Positions 1 through 9,537 of a stretch of DNA of 64,000 nucleotides are shown piece after piece. A program made the translations under genes and the position numbers. The stretch is taken from contig JAQTMZ010000011.1 in the NCBI GenBank assembly GCA_028714075.1, positions 1 through 64,000 of the forward strand, written 5' to 3'. The notes below the pieces were generated by a model that ran no database searches, had not been told where the DNA came from, and worked only from the letters and a program-made list of their open reading frames with translations. Each line of letters begins with the position of its first letter. Positions within the stretch are counted from its first letter, which is position 1. This stretch comes from Gallionella sp. GTDB taxonomy: Bacteria > Pseudomonadota > Gammaproteobacteria > Burkholderiales > Gallionellaceae.

Positions 1-107
1 CCAAGATGTCTGCCCTCGGTGCGGCAATGCGCAAGCTGGTGCATTTGTGTTTCGGTGTGCTTAAAACACGGCAGCCTTACCAGCCAAATTATGCAAAAAT
101 CGCTTGA
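1..107 (+). mobile_element. C-terminal fragment of an IS110-family transposase, truncated by the window edge
   Basis: Frame starting at base 3 reads KMSALGAAMRKLVHLCFGVLKTRQPYQPNYAKIA*, the typical C-terminal end of IS110-family transposases; stop at 105-107. Confidence 0.8.
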
Positions 108-226
108 CTGGAAAGACGGTATCTACAAACTGCGTACTACCTATTCTGCCGCTCTTGCGCAAATCTGTCGGCAAGCGCGGCGACCTGCTAAAATGCGCGA
201 CTTTTTGCACCTTATCTGAATCATCC

Positions 227-1603
227 ATGTCTGTATCAAATTCCATGACTGCGGCTGAACGCCGCGCCAGCTTTGGCTTGGCGGGCATTTATGGCCTGCG
301 TATGCTGGGGCTGTTCATCATCCTGCCGATCTTCGCGGTGTATTCGGAGCAGCTGCCCGGCGGCGAGAGCCATCTGCTGATGGGCATCGCGCTCGGCGCT
401 TACGGGTTGACCCAGGCGATTTTGCAAATTCCGGCCGGTTGGCTGTCCGACCGCTACGGGCGCAAGCCGGTCATTTATGGCGGCTTGCTGATGTTCGCGC
501 TGGGCAGCTTTATCGCCGCGTCGGCGGATAACATTTATTGGGTGATTGCCGGGCGCGCCATTCAGGGTGCGGGGGCGATCAATGCCGCGGTGATGGCGCT
601 TACCGCCGACCTCACGCGCGAGGAAGTGCGCACCAGGGCGATGGCGCTGATCGGCATGACTATCGGTGTCACGTTTTCGCTGTCGCTGGTTCTGTCGCCG
701 ATACTCAACGGCCTGCTCGGTGTGCCCGGCATCTTTGCCATGACCGGCGTGCTGGCGTTGCTGGCGCTGCTGGTGGTGCGCTTGGTGATTCCCGACCCGG
801 CGATTACGCGCTTCCACAGCGACACCGAAGCGAACAGCAAACGCTTCGGCGAGGTGTTGCGCAACAAGGATTTGCTGCGCCTCGACCTGGGCATTTTCAC
901 GGTACACGCGGTCTTGATGTCGGTATTCATGCAGGTGCCGTTCCTGTTGCGGGCTGACGGGCTGGAGGTGTCGCAGCATTGGAAAGTCTACCTGCCGGTG
1001 ATGTTTGCGGGCTTTGTGCTGATGTTGCCGCTGATCATCGTCTCGGAAAAAATGGGCAAGGTGAAACAGGTGTTCGTGCTGGCCATCGCGCTGGCGGCGC
1101 TGGCGCAAACCATCCTGCTGTTTGCGCAACACAGCCTGTGGGGTCTGACCGCCGGGCTGTTGCTGTTCTTCACCGCGTTCAACGTGCTGGAAGCCAAGCT
1201 GCCCGCGCTGATCAGCATCATTGCGCCGCTGTCCGCCAGGGGTACGGCGATGGGCGTGTACAGCAGCGTGCAGTTCTTGGGCGCGTTCTTCGGCGCGTCG
1301 GTGGGCGGCGCGCTGATGCAGTTCGTCGGCGGCGATGCGGTGTTTGTGTTCGGCATCGCGCTGCTGGTTTTGTGGCTGGTGGTGGCATCCGGCATGCAGT
1401 CCCCGGCGGCGGTGCGCACCCGAATGTATCATTTGCAGGAACTGGATGACGCCGCTGCGGTAGAATTGCGTCAGCGTCTCGCGCAACTCACCGGGGTGCG
1501 CGAAGTGATGGTGGTCGCAGCAGAGCGCATGGCCTGCCTCAAGGTGGACAGGCATGGGTTTGACGAAGCGGCGGTGGAACAACTCATAGCGAAAGGAGCA
1601 TGA
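227..1603 (+). CDS. MFS transporter, YajR-like with C-terminal ferredoxin-like domain
   Basis: Multi-TM MFS protein with [16 protein letters not shown] motif; C-terminal soluble tail [37 protein letters not shown] at 227 preferred over upstream frame start. Confidence 0.85.
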   Translation: MSVSNSMTAAERRASFGLAGIYGLRMLGLFIILPIFAVYSEQLPGGESHLLMGIALGAYGLTQAILQIPAGWLSDRYGRKPVIYGGLLMFALGSFIAASADNIYWVIAGRAIQGAGAINAAVMALTADLTREEVRTRAMALIGMTIGVTFSLSLVLSPILNGLLGVPGIFAMTGVLALLALLVVRLVIPDPAITRFHSDTEANSKRFGEVLRNKDLLRLDLGIFTVHAVLMSVFMQVPFLLRADGLEVSQHWKVYLPVMFAGFVLMLPLIIVSEKMGKVKQVFVLAIALAALAQTILLFAQHSLWGLTAGLLLFFTAFNVLEAKLPALISIIAPLSARGTAMGVYSSVQFLGAFFGASVGGALMQFVGGDAVFVFGIALLVLWLVVASGMQSPAAVRTRMYHLQELDDAAAVELRQRLAQLTGVREVMVVAAERMACLKVDRHGFDEAAVEQLIAKGA

Positions 1604-1604
1604 C

Positions 1605-2093
1605 ATGTCGGTGAATAAAGTGATTCTGATAGGCCGCCTGGGCAAAGACCCGGAAACCCGCTATATGACCAATGGCGAAGCGGTGACCAACGCCACGCTG
1701 GCGACCTCGGAAAACTGGAAGGACAAGAGCGGCGAGAAACAGGAAAAAACTGAGTGGCATAACCTGGTGTTCTACCGCCGCCTCGCCGAGATCGCCGGAG
1801 AGTATCTGAAGAAAGGCTCGCAGATTTACGTCGAGGGCAAGCTGCAAACCCGCAAGTGGCAGACCAAGGAAGGACAGGATCGCTACACCACCGAGATCGT
1901 GGTCAACGAAATGACCATGCTGGGCAGCAAGTCTTCCGGCGGCAGTTTCGAGGTGGTGGAAAACGAGCGCAGCGAAGCCTCGGGCTCGCGGTCAAGCAGG
2001 CCTGCCGCTCCGTCATCCGGCGCGGCTCCGGCGAAAGCCGCACCGGCGGCCAAGAGCAGCTTCGATAATTTCGACGACGATATTCCGTTCTAG
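1605..2093 (+). CDS. ssb: Single-stranded DNA-binding protein
   Basis: [29 protein letters not shown]... with acidic DDDIPF C-terminus. Confidence 0.97.
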   Translation: MSVNKVILIGRLGKDPETRYMTNGEAVTNATLATSENWKDKSGEKQEKTEWHNLVFYRRLAEIAGEYLKKGSQIYVEGKLQTRKWQTKEGQDRYTTEIVVNEMTMLGSKSSGGSFEVVENERSEASGSRSSRPAAPSSGAAPAKAAPAAKSSFDNFDDDIPF

Positions 2094-2104
2094 ATACACC
2101 TGAC

Positions 2105-2161
2105 TGTAGGAGCGGGCCATGCCCGCGATAGAGCGGTTCGCGGGCATGGCCCGCTCCTACA
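2105..2161. repeat. GTAGGAGCGGGCCATGCCCGCG palindromic intergenic repeat (REP-like)
   Basis: tgtaggagcgggccatgcccgcg...cgcgggcatggcccgctcctaca, long near-perfect inverted repeat. Confidence 0.85.
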
Positions 2162-2247
2162 GAGATACGCTAGCGTTTTATCATCTGGGATGGCGGTTCG
2201 CCATGTTTGTTAGTTGCCGCCAAATATATTTAGTTAAGAATATTTTC

Positions 2248-2276
2248 AAAGCCCGCATTCATGCGGGCTTTTTTAT
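2248..2276. terminator. Probable bidirectional intrinsic terminator between convergent genes
   Basis: aaagcccgcattcatgcgggctttttta stem-loop with A- and T-tracts. Confidence 0.8.
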
Positions 2277-2306
2277 TGCCCCAATCGGCTGGCTGCCGGT
2301 GGAATG

Positions 2307-2903
2307 TTAACGCTCGCAGGCCGTGCGAGTGGCAGCAGAGGCAAGCGAATGGTTCAGCCATTCGACGATCTGGCTTGCGGCCTGCTGGCTGGCTTTTTCC
2401 AGCGCCATTGCGCCGCCGCGCGCGTCTGCGGTTTGTGCCGGGACATCGAAGCGCAGCTTGCTGCGCCCCAGCTCGCGATGGGTGCGCAGTTGCATCAACG
2501 AGAATTGCAGCCCAAGTTCGGCATGGCTGTGTTGCGCATCGGTGAATACCTGCTCGAAACTGGTGAGTTCGATATGCAGGGCGCAGCGGGCGAGTTGCCG
2601 GGATTGATCCAGTACCAGCAACTTGCCGCCTGCCGTCTGGCGCAGCACCGAAGCCAGCATCGCGATGGGCGGCGCATTCCAGCTGCTGCTGGCATAGGGG
2701 CGCAGCTGGTTGTCGGCATAGCCGAGGCGATACAGCAGGTCTTTGCTCAGGTAAGCCGGCGCGGCATCGATCGGCGCGAGCAGCAGGGGAACCGGCAGGC
2801 TTGCTGCCGGCTGTGCGGGGCCGAGCGAGTACAGCGTGATGTCGCGCGGGGCTGGCGCACACCCCGTTAAAATAAAGCCGAGCAGCAGGGCGCCTCGCCT
2901 CAT
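2307..2903 (-). CDS. ABC-type transport auxiliary lipoprotein (PqiC/MlaC-position lipoprotein of MCE system)
   Basis: Lipoprotein signal MRRGALLLGFILTGCAPAPRD; YSLGP... motif; last gene of MCE operon. Confidence 0.8.
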   Translation of the reverse strand: MRRGALLLGFILTGCAPAPRDITLYSLGPAQPAASLPVPLLLAPIDAAPAYLSKDLLYRLGYADNQLRPYASSSWNAPPIAMLASVLRQTAGGKLLVLDQSRQLARCALHIELTSFEQVFTDAQHSHAELGLQFSLMQLRTHRELGRSKLRFDVPAQTADARGGAMALEKASQQAASQIVEWLNHSLASAATRTACER

Positions 2904-3814
2904 GGTTTGAAGCCTGCTTCAGCCGGACCCGGACGGGGGGCGGGCTTGCCGAAGAGGACGCTCTCCGGATGTTCGTCCATCGTGTTGATCAGGCGGTTCA
3001 GGCTCACCGCATCCTGGTTCAACTGGTGGGTGAGCTGGTGCAGGCGCGGCAGGGTCTCTTCGTTCACCGTCACCCCGATCTTGCCGATCTCGTCCAGCGT
3101 GGTGTTGATCTTGGCGAAGCCGGGGCGCGCCTCGTCCATAGTGGCGTTGAGCTTGGCGAAGCCGAGGCGTGCTTCGTCGAGGGTGGCGTTGAGTTTTACC
3201 AGGCTGGGGCGCGCCGCATCCATGGTGGCGGTGGAAGACTTCAGCAAGGGTTGCAGTTCCGCGCTGGCATTGCCGAGGTTTTCCAGCAGGCGATCGATGC
3301 GCTGCCGCCCCTTGTCGTCCAGCACCTCATTCAGGTTCTTGAGCAGCTTGTCGGCGTTGATCACGATTTCCTGCACCTGGGCTACCGTCTTCTTGCCGGA
3401 TGCAAGCATGCTGGACATCTCGGATTCGTTGAGCACCATCGGCTGGTCGCCCAGCGGTGTCTTGTCGGCGCCGCTATCGTCCAGCTCGATATGCGAAAGC
3501 CCGGTCAGGCCTTGCCCCGCGAGGTGGCCGTATGAGCCCTTGGTCAGTTGCAGGCGCTTGTCCACCGAGATTTCCACGATGATGGCCTGCGGGTTGTTGG
3601 CATCCAGGGAGATGTCATCGACATGTCCGACATCCACGCCGCGAAAGCGCACCGCGGCGCGCTTGTTGAGGCCGGATACCGTTTTCATGGAAATCATGCG
3701 GTAGCTGTTCTCGGGGGTGTGCGAGTTGCTTAGCCACCAGAAGGCAGTGAGCAGCCCGATTCCGAGCAACGCGGCAAACAATCCGGCGATCAGGGCGTAA
3801 GGGCGATTTTCCAT
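2900..3814 (-). CDS. MlaD/MCE family protein
   Basis: N-terminal TM followed by MCE domain (VSGLNKRAAVRFRGVDVGHVDDISLD), C-terminal helical repeats. Confidence 0.9.
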   Translation of the reverse strand: MENRPYALIAGLFAALLGIGLLTAFWWLSNSHTPENSYRMISMKTVSGLNKRAAVRFRGVDVGHVDDISLDANNPQAIIVEISVDKRLQLTKGSYGHLAGQGLTGLSHIELDDSGADKTPLGDQPMVLNESEMSSMLASGKKTVAQVQEIVINADKLLKNLNEVLDDKGRQRIDRLLENLGNASAELQPLLKSSTATMDAARPSLVKLNATLDEARLGFAKLNATMDEARPGFAKINTTLDEIGKIGVTVNEETLPRLHQLTHQLNQDAVSLNRLINTMDEHPESVLFGKPAPRPGPAEAGFKP

Positions 3815-4581
3815 TTGTCAGTCCGTTCCAGGCGTTCGTTGACGCCTTTAAAAAAGTTTTGGGCGAAGGGATGGTCTACATTGGCCAGTTCGGGCAGGCT
3901 GCACGAGGCGATGATGTGATGGTCGGCCAGCACCGCCACGCGGTCGGTCAGTTCGACCAGTGTATCAAGATCATGGGTGACGAAGATCACCGTCAGGCCA
4001 AGTTGCTTCCTGAGGTTCTTGATCAGCCGGATAAATTTTGTGCTGCGATCCGGGTCGAGGCCGGCGGTCGGTTCGTCCAGCACCAGCAACTCGGGTTCCA
4101 GCGCCAGGGCCCGCGCGAGGGCGACGCGCTTGATCATGCCGCCGGATAATTGCGCCGGCAACAGCCAGGCATGTTTCGGTTCGAGTTCGACCTGCGCCAG
4201 TTTGTGCATGACCAGCAGGTGGATGGTTTCCTCGTCGAACTGGCGCAGTTCGCGCAACGGGAACGCGATGTTCTCGTACACCGTGAGTGCGGAGAACAGC
4301 GCGCCCTGCTGGAATAGCATGCCGAAACGGTTGCGTATCTGCCGGGCATCGTCCCGGTCGAGTCGCGCCAGATTTTCGCCGAACAAATATATTTCGCCGC
4401 GCGATGGCTGGGTGAGGCCGACGATGTGGCGCAACAGAGTAGTTTTCCCGCTGCCGGAACCACCCACCATCGCCATCACTTCGCCGGTTTTCACCTCGAG
4501 GTTGAGATCGCGGTGGATCACCGTCGAGCCGTACTGGGTGCATACGCCGATGACTTCGCAGGCGAGGCCGGGCTTGATCAT
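3790..4581 (-). CDS. ABC transporter ATP-binding protein (MlaF-like)
   Basis: Walker [17 protein letters not shown], signature LSGGMIKRVALARAL, Walker B LLVLDEPTAGLD; ATG at 4581 overlaps the permease stop. Confidence 0.92.
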   Translation of the reverse strand: MIKPGLACEVIGVCTQYGSTVIHRDLNLEVKTGEVMAMVGGSGSGKTTLLRHIVGLTQPSRGEIYLFGENLARLDRDDARQIRNRFGMLFQQGALFSALTVYENIAFPLRELRQFDEETIHLLVMHKLAQVELEPKHAWLLPAQLSGGMIKRVALARALALEPELLVLDEPTAGLDPDRSTKFIRLIKNLRKQLGLTVIFVTHDLDTLVELTDRVAVLADHHIIASCSLPELANVDHPFAQNFFKGVNERLERTDKWKIALTP

Positions 4582-5696
4582 AAGCCGATTCTCCGGGTGA
4601 CGATGGCGAATATGGCATCGACCAGTATCACGGTGGTGATCGCGGTCACCACCGATGAGGTGGTGCTGGCAGACAGGCTTTCGGTGTTGGGTTTGATGCG
4701 CATGCCGAAGTGGCAGGCGATCAGGGTCACCAGTACGCCGAAGGTAAACCCCTTGAATACGGACAGCGCCAGAGATACCGGCAGGACGACGCGCGGCAGG
4801 TAATCCAGGAAAAATTCCATGCTGATGCCGAGCTGCATCCTGGCGGCCAGCATGCCGCCGAAGATGACCCAGGCCGAGGTCCAGAAAGCCAGCAGGGGAG
4901 CGGCCAGCGAGAGCCCGATCACTTTCGGCAGGATCAGCCGCAAGGTGCGCGAGATACCCATGGTGGACAGCGCATCGATCTCTTCGGTGACGTGCATCAC
5001 GCCGATCTGCGCGGTCATCGCGGAGCCGGAGCGCCCGGCCACGATGATGGACATCAGGATCGGGCCGAGCTCGCGGATGCCGGCTAGGCCGATGATGTTG
5101 ACGATGAAAATATCGGCGCCGAATTTGCGCAATTGGAGCGTCATCAGGTAGCCCATTGCGACGCCGATCATCAGGCTCACCAGCGCGGTCACCGGCAGGG
5201 CCTGCACGCCGCCTTTGTAGAAGTTGGCGGAAATCTCCTTGAACGGGATGTTGCGCGGATGCCTCAAGATGTAGAAAAACTCGAACATCAGGTTGCCCAC
5301 GAGATTGAGAAAGCCGACGAGGTGGTCGAAGAACTCCAGATACTTGTTCCACAGCCTGTGCAGCGGCGCCATCAGGCTGCCGCGCCCCGCCGCGAACGAA
5401 TTCATGGCTGGCAACGCGGCCAGCATGTCGAACAGCGCGGTATGTTCCGGGCGCAGCAACATCCGCTGATCCACGTGTTTCCCCCAGCCCGTCCACAACA
5501 TCACGGCGGCGGCGCTGTCGAGCTGCTCCACGCCGCTCAGATCCCAGTGCGTGAACGGGTTGCCGAAAAAGGCGGCCAGATGGTCGCGCAGATCGGAAAA
5601 ATTGTATTGCACGCCGCGCAACGACCAAGCGCCGGTGAGAATCACCCGCTTGACTCCGTTTGACAGGTCTTCAACCCGAAATTCCGCGTCGGCCAC
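4578..5696 (-). CDS. MlaE-type permease with fused N-terminal STAS domain
   Basis: C-terminal MlaE permease (ELGPILMSIIVAGRSGSAMTAQIGVM); N-terminal STAS-like WDLSGVEQLDSAAAVMLWTGWG. Confidence 0.9.
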   Translation of the reverse strand: MADAEFRVEDLSNGVKRVILTGAWSLRGVQYNFSDLRDHLAAFFGNPFTHWDLSGVEQLDSAAAVMLWTGWGKHVDQRMLLRPEHTALFDMLAALPAMNSFAAGRGSLMAPLHRLWNKYLEFFDHLVGFLNLVGNLMFEFFYILRHPRNIPFKEISANFYKGGVQALPVTALVSLMIGVAMGYLMTLQLRKFGADIFIVNIIGLAGIRELGPILMSIIVAGRSGSAMTAQIGVMHVTEEIDALSTMGISRTLRLILPKVIGLSLAAPLLAFWTSAWVIFGGMLAARMQLGISMEFFLDYLPRVVLPVSLALSVFKGFTFGVLVTLIACHFGMRIKPNTESLSASTTSSVVTAITTVILVDAIFAIVTRRIGL

Positions 5697-5806
5697 TTAA
5701 CGTTTCCTTGATGTTGTTTCCCTCTTCTCAAAGGGACTGGTTTGATCGCCGCTTGCTTTCGACTAAGGTGTCGCGACCCGTTAGTTAGGCGGGCTCAAAA
5801 ACCGGG

Positions 5807-6403
5807 CTACTTCTTGCCTACCACGCGCAGGCATGACTTCACACTCTTCACACCGTCGAGCGCCTTGATTTTCGAAACAGCCAAATTGGCTTCGGCTTGC
5901 GACTTGGCAACACCCATTAGCACCACCAGCCCACCCACAGCCTGCCAGCGCATGTTCACCGATTGCACGCCTTGTGCGGCAGTCAGGGTTGCACCAATCT
6001 TTTTCTCAAGAAACAGGTTGGATGCCATGCTGCCGCCGCTATCAGCCGTGCCTATGATAATTTCATTTTTCAGCGACCGGATGCGCTTGTCCTTACCCAC
6101 CAGTTCCGCCGCCTGGCGTTTCGCGCCTTCATTTTTTACCACTCCTGTCAGAACGGCATGTTGGGCAAACACCAGTATGGATACATTCTTTAAGGCGTCC
6201 CCCTTGTTTTCCTTCAGGCGCTTCGTGGCTGCGATGTCGATTTCAACGTCATTCTTGACTTCGCCCTTGCTGCGCACGTCCATTGCGGTGGAAATTGCAC
6301 TTCCGGCGAGGCTGGTGATCGGGTCGAACGCCAGAGACGGTTGAATAAGGCATAGAGAAAATAAACCGGCCATGACGAATTTGAATTCATTTTTTATTTT
6401 CAT
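5807..6403 (-). CDS. BON-domain periplasmic/lipid-binding protein
   Basis: Signal peptide; duplicated BON-like segments (VLTGVVKNEGAKRQAAELVGK; VVLMGVAKSQAEANLAVSKIKALDGVKSV). Confidence 0.8.
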   Translation of the reverse strand: MKIKNEFKFVMAGLFSLCLIQPSLAFDPITSLAGSAISTAMDVRSKGEVKNDVEIDIAATKRLKENKGDALKNVSILVFAQHAVLTGVVKNEGAKRQAAELVGKDKRIRSLKNEIIIGTADSGGSMASNLFLEKKIGATLTAAQGVQSVNMRWQAVGGLVVLMGVAKSQAEANLAVSKIKALDGVKSVKSCLRVVGKK

Positions 6404-6741
6404 TATTCGTTCCCCTTAAACGTTACGAATCATGGTTCATAAAACGATATTCAGGAATCCATCATAGTCAAATCTTGGGCGGATGTCTGCTGCTTCGACA
6501 GAACGGCAGCACCGGTTAATGCCATCGGGCAACCCATCGCCCGGGCTGATTGCCTTGATGAGGCCAAATCGGGGCGCTTTCATCACTGTCGCCTGCGGCC
6601 GGGATCGCCGTTATTTTGGCGAGCGAATACCCGGTCTATAATGATAAAAGTTGCATCAAGAGCAGGCCTTGGGGCAGGGGGCAATGATGCTTGTGGTCAT
6701 GCGGTCGAGTTTTTTTATCATTTTTTCAAACGGCGGTTTAT

Positions 6742-7698
6742 ATGAATTTTCCTTCACGCATCGTATTTCTCGACCGCGGCACGCTGCCAGTTGCGATGCG
6801 TGTTCCCGCTCTGCCGCTGCAATGGCAGGAGCATGAATCCACGCGGCCGGAACAGGTGGTGGAATGCCTTGAACATGCCGAGGTGGCGATCACCAATAAG
6901 GTGCCGCTGATGGCGGATTCGCTGGCGCAATTGCCCCGCCTCAAGCTCATCGCAGTGGCGGCCACCGGCACCAACAACGTCGATCTGGATTATTGCCGCG
7001 AGCATGGCATCGCCGTGTGCAACGTCAGCGGTTATTCCACCCATTCGGTGGCGGAGCACACCTTTGCGCTGCTGCTTGCGTTGCGGCGGCAGATACACAG
7101 CTACCACGCCGATGTCGCCGCCGGAGCCTGGCAGCGCTCCGCACATTTTGCGCTGCTCAACCACCACCTGAATGACCTGCATGGCAGCACCCTGGGCATC
7201 TTCGGTTTCGGCAATATCGGCCAGGCCGTGGCGCATATTGGCGAAGCTTTCGGAATGAATGTGCTGGTGGCAGAGCGCAAAAGTGTGCAGACCATCCGCG
7301 CTGGCCGCGTGCCGTTCGAGCGGATGCTGGCCGAAGCCGATGTCGTCACGCTGCATTGCCCGCTCACACCGGACACGCATTGCCTGATAGCCGAGCCGGA
7401 ATTGCGCAGGATGAAGCCCTCTTCCATCCTGATCAATGTTGCGCGCGGCGGCGTGGTGGATGAGGCCGCTTTGGCGCAGGCTCTGCGGGAAGGCAGGATC
7501 GCCGGAGCCGGAGTGGACGTGCTCACCGGCGAGCCACCGCGCTCCGGCAACCCCTTGCTGGAGGTGGTCGGTCCCAACTGCATTCTTACCCCGCACGTCG
7601 CTTGGGCCAGCCAGCAAGCCCTGTCGCGTCTGGCCGAAGAGATCGTGCGCAACATCGAGGCTTTCTACGCAGGCGAGTCGCGAAACCGCATTGCGTAG
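6742..7698 (+). CDS. D-2-hydroxyacid dehydrogenase (glycerate dehydrogenase/hydroxypyruvate reductase-like)
   Basis: GxGxxG motif GSTLGIFGFGNIGQAVA; NVARGGVVDEAALAQAL; HVAWAS C-term. Confidence 0.9.
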   Translation: MNFPSRIVFLDRGTLPVAMRVPALPLQWQEHESTRPEQVVECLEHAEVAITNKVPLMADSLAQLPRLKLIAVAATGTNNVDLDYCREHGIAVCNVSGYSTHSVAEHTFALLLALRRQIHSYHADVAAGAWQRSAHFALLNHHLNDLHGSTLGIFGFGNIGQAVAHIGEAFGMNVLVAERKSVQTIRAGRVPFERMLAEADVVTLHCPLTPDTHCLIAEPELRRMKPSSILINVARGGVVDEAALAQALREGRIAGAGVDVLTGEPPRSGNPLLEVVGPNCILTPHVAWASQQALSRLAEEIVRNIEAFYAGESRNRIA

Positions 7699-7793
7699 CC
7701 GGTTGAGGAAGCAGGTTCCAAGACGCAGAGCAAGTGCTTCAACTGTGCTGTTTGGGCGGAAATAAGGCAGAAAATAAAAACGGGGAGCTTGAC

Positions 7794-7870
7794 TGGCGCG
7801 CCCGACAGGAGTCGAACCTGTGACCCTTGGCTTCGGAAACCAATACTCTATCCAACTGAGCTACGGGCGC
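7794..7870 (-). tRNA. tRNA-Arg (anticodon CCG)
   Basis: Reverse complement folds as GCGCCCGTAGCTCAGTTGGATAGAGTATTGGTTTCCGAAGCCAAGGGTCACAGGTTCGACTCCTGTCGGGCGCGCCA; anticodon loop TTCCGAA; encoded CCA. Confidence 0.95.
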
Positions 7871-8003
7871 ATTTCGTGAAGGCGCACAGCATAGCGGTTT
7901 TTGTTTGCGCAGTCTAATTCACGGTTTGAATCGCACACGCAGTCGTTGTTGTGTTTTAATTGGCGCTGCACTTTTTTGACGCCTAACAATTGGAACAGCA
8001 AAT

Positions 8004-8675
8004 ATGACCAGCGTTCTTCCCCACATCATGCTCGAATCCGGGAAACAACCACAGCACAGCATCATCTGGTTGCACGGCTTGGGCGCGGATGGACATGACT
8101 TTGTGTCCATGGTTGACGAATTGAATTTGCCCGTTGCGATACGTTACCTTTTTCCGCACGCCCCGCAACGCCCGGTTACGATCAACGGCGGATTTGTGAT
8201 GCGTGCCTGGTATGACATCGCGCACCCCAGTATCGACGCACAACAGGATGAAAAGGGGATCTGCGACTCGCAAGCCTCTGTCGAGGCGCTGATTGCGCAG
8301 GAAGTGGCGCGCGGCATTGCGCCCGGCAACATTTTCCTGGCCGGATTCTCGCAGGGCGGAGCCATCGCGCTGCATACCGCATTGCGCCAGAACGTCGCGC
8401 TGGGCGGCGTGCTGGCGCTCTCCACCTATTTGCCGCTGGCGGATAGCGCCGCCCGGGATATCTCCACAGGCGCCCGGCAAACGCCGATTTTTATGGCGCA
8501 CGGGCGCAACGACCCAGTCGTACCTTATGCGCTGGGGGTGGCGTCAAGGGATACGTTGCTGGAGTTTGGCTATGCGGTGGAATGGCATGAATACTCCATG
8601 CAGCATTCATTGTGCGCGGAGGAAGTGCGCGATATTGAAGCCTGGCTGGCCAGACAGGTCGGGAACGGCAGTTGA
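8004..8675 (+). CDS. Alpha/beta hydrolase, carboxylesterase/phospholipase family
   Basis: IIWLHGLGADGHDF, GFSQGGAIALH nucleophile elbow, HGRNDPVVPY. Confidence 0.93.
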   Translation: MTSVLPHIMLESGKQPQHSIIWLHGLGADGHDFVSMVDELNLPVAIRYLFPHAPQRPVTINGGFVMRAWYDIAHPSIDAQQDEKGICDSQASVEALIAQEVARGIAPGNIFLAGFSQGGAIALHTALRQNVALGGVLALSTYLPLADSAARDISTGARQTPIFMAHGRNDPVVPYALGVASRDTLLEFGYAVEWHEYSMQHSLCAEEVRDIEAWLARQVGNGS

Positions 8676-8812
8676 AACGGCGTTGATATGTAGCGCGCCG
8701 GATTGTGCGTCGGGTTGTTGAGCCGGCATGTGGGTGTTGTTATACTGGCTGAAAATGCACGTTGGTGCCGGGCGATAATGGCGCAATAATTCAGGGGAGA
8801 GGGGTACAAAAC

Positions 8813-9457
8813 ATGGAACTGGCACGCTTCAACATGATAGAGCAGCAGATTCGCCCATGCGAAGTGCTGGAAGGGCGGATTCTGGAGTTGCTCGGGCACA
8901 TTCGCCGTGAGCATTTTGTGCCGGCAGACAAGAAGAAATTGGCCTTTGCCGACATGGAAATCCCGCTGGGTTATGGCGCCAAAATGTGGCAGCCGAAACT
9001 GGAAGCGCGCACCCTGCAGGAGTTGCATCTCACCCGCAACGACCGGGTGCTGGAGGTGGGCACTGGCAGCGGTTATTTGACCGCGCTGCTGTCCGCACTG
9101 GCGGGGCATGTCGTTTCGGTCGAAATCGTGCCGGAACTGGGCGCCATGGCCAAAAATAATCTGTCCGCTTATCGCTGCGAAAATATTACCCTTGAAACAG
9201 GTGATGCGGCACATGGCTGGGGCAGCGGCACTTATGACGCCATCGTGCTGACCGGCTCGACACCGGTATTGCCGGAAGCGTTCCAGAACAGCCTGAATAT
9301 CGGCGGACGGCTGTTCGCCATCGTGGGAGATGCGCCGGCAATGGAGGCGAAGCTGATTACCCGCGTCGCGCCCGACACGTTCGAGACGGTAACCATCATG
9401 GAAACCTGTGTCGCACCGTTGCAGAATGCCGAGCAACCCAAACGGTTCGTGTTCTGA
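8813..9457 (+). CDS. pcm: Protein-L-isoaspartate O-methyltransferase
   Basis: DRVLEVGTGSGYLTALLSAL SAM-binding motif; PCMT family arrangement. Confidence 0.9.
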   Translation: MELARFNMIEQQIRPCEVLEGRILELLGHIRREHFVPADKKKLAFADMEIPLGYGAKMWQPKLEARTLQELHLTRNDRVLEVGTGSGYLTALLSALAGHVVSVEIVPELGAMAKNNLSAYRCENITLETGDAAHGWGSGTYDAIVLTGSTPVLPEAFQNSLNIGGRLFAIVGDAPAMEAKLITRVAPDTFETVTIMETCVAPLQNAEQPKRFVF

Positions 9458-9537
9458 AATCACAATCGGGGTTGCGCAAATCGGTGGTAAGTTATAATAT
9501 TAGAATAATCTAATATAACAACTGCGCAGAAAACCTA

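Noticed and set aside
236-1645. 469-aa minus-strand ORF antisense to the MFS gene
   Set aside because: His/Gln/Arg-rich translation without domains; shadow ORF of a GC-rich gene.
3790-5628. 612-aa ORF spanning the ATPase and antiparallel frame of the permease gene
   Set aside because: Only the C-terminal part (start 4581) is the ABC ATPase; the N-terminal part is an out-of-frame reading of MlaE.
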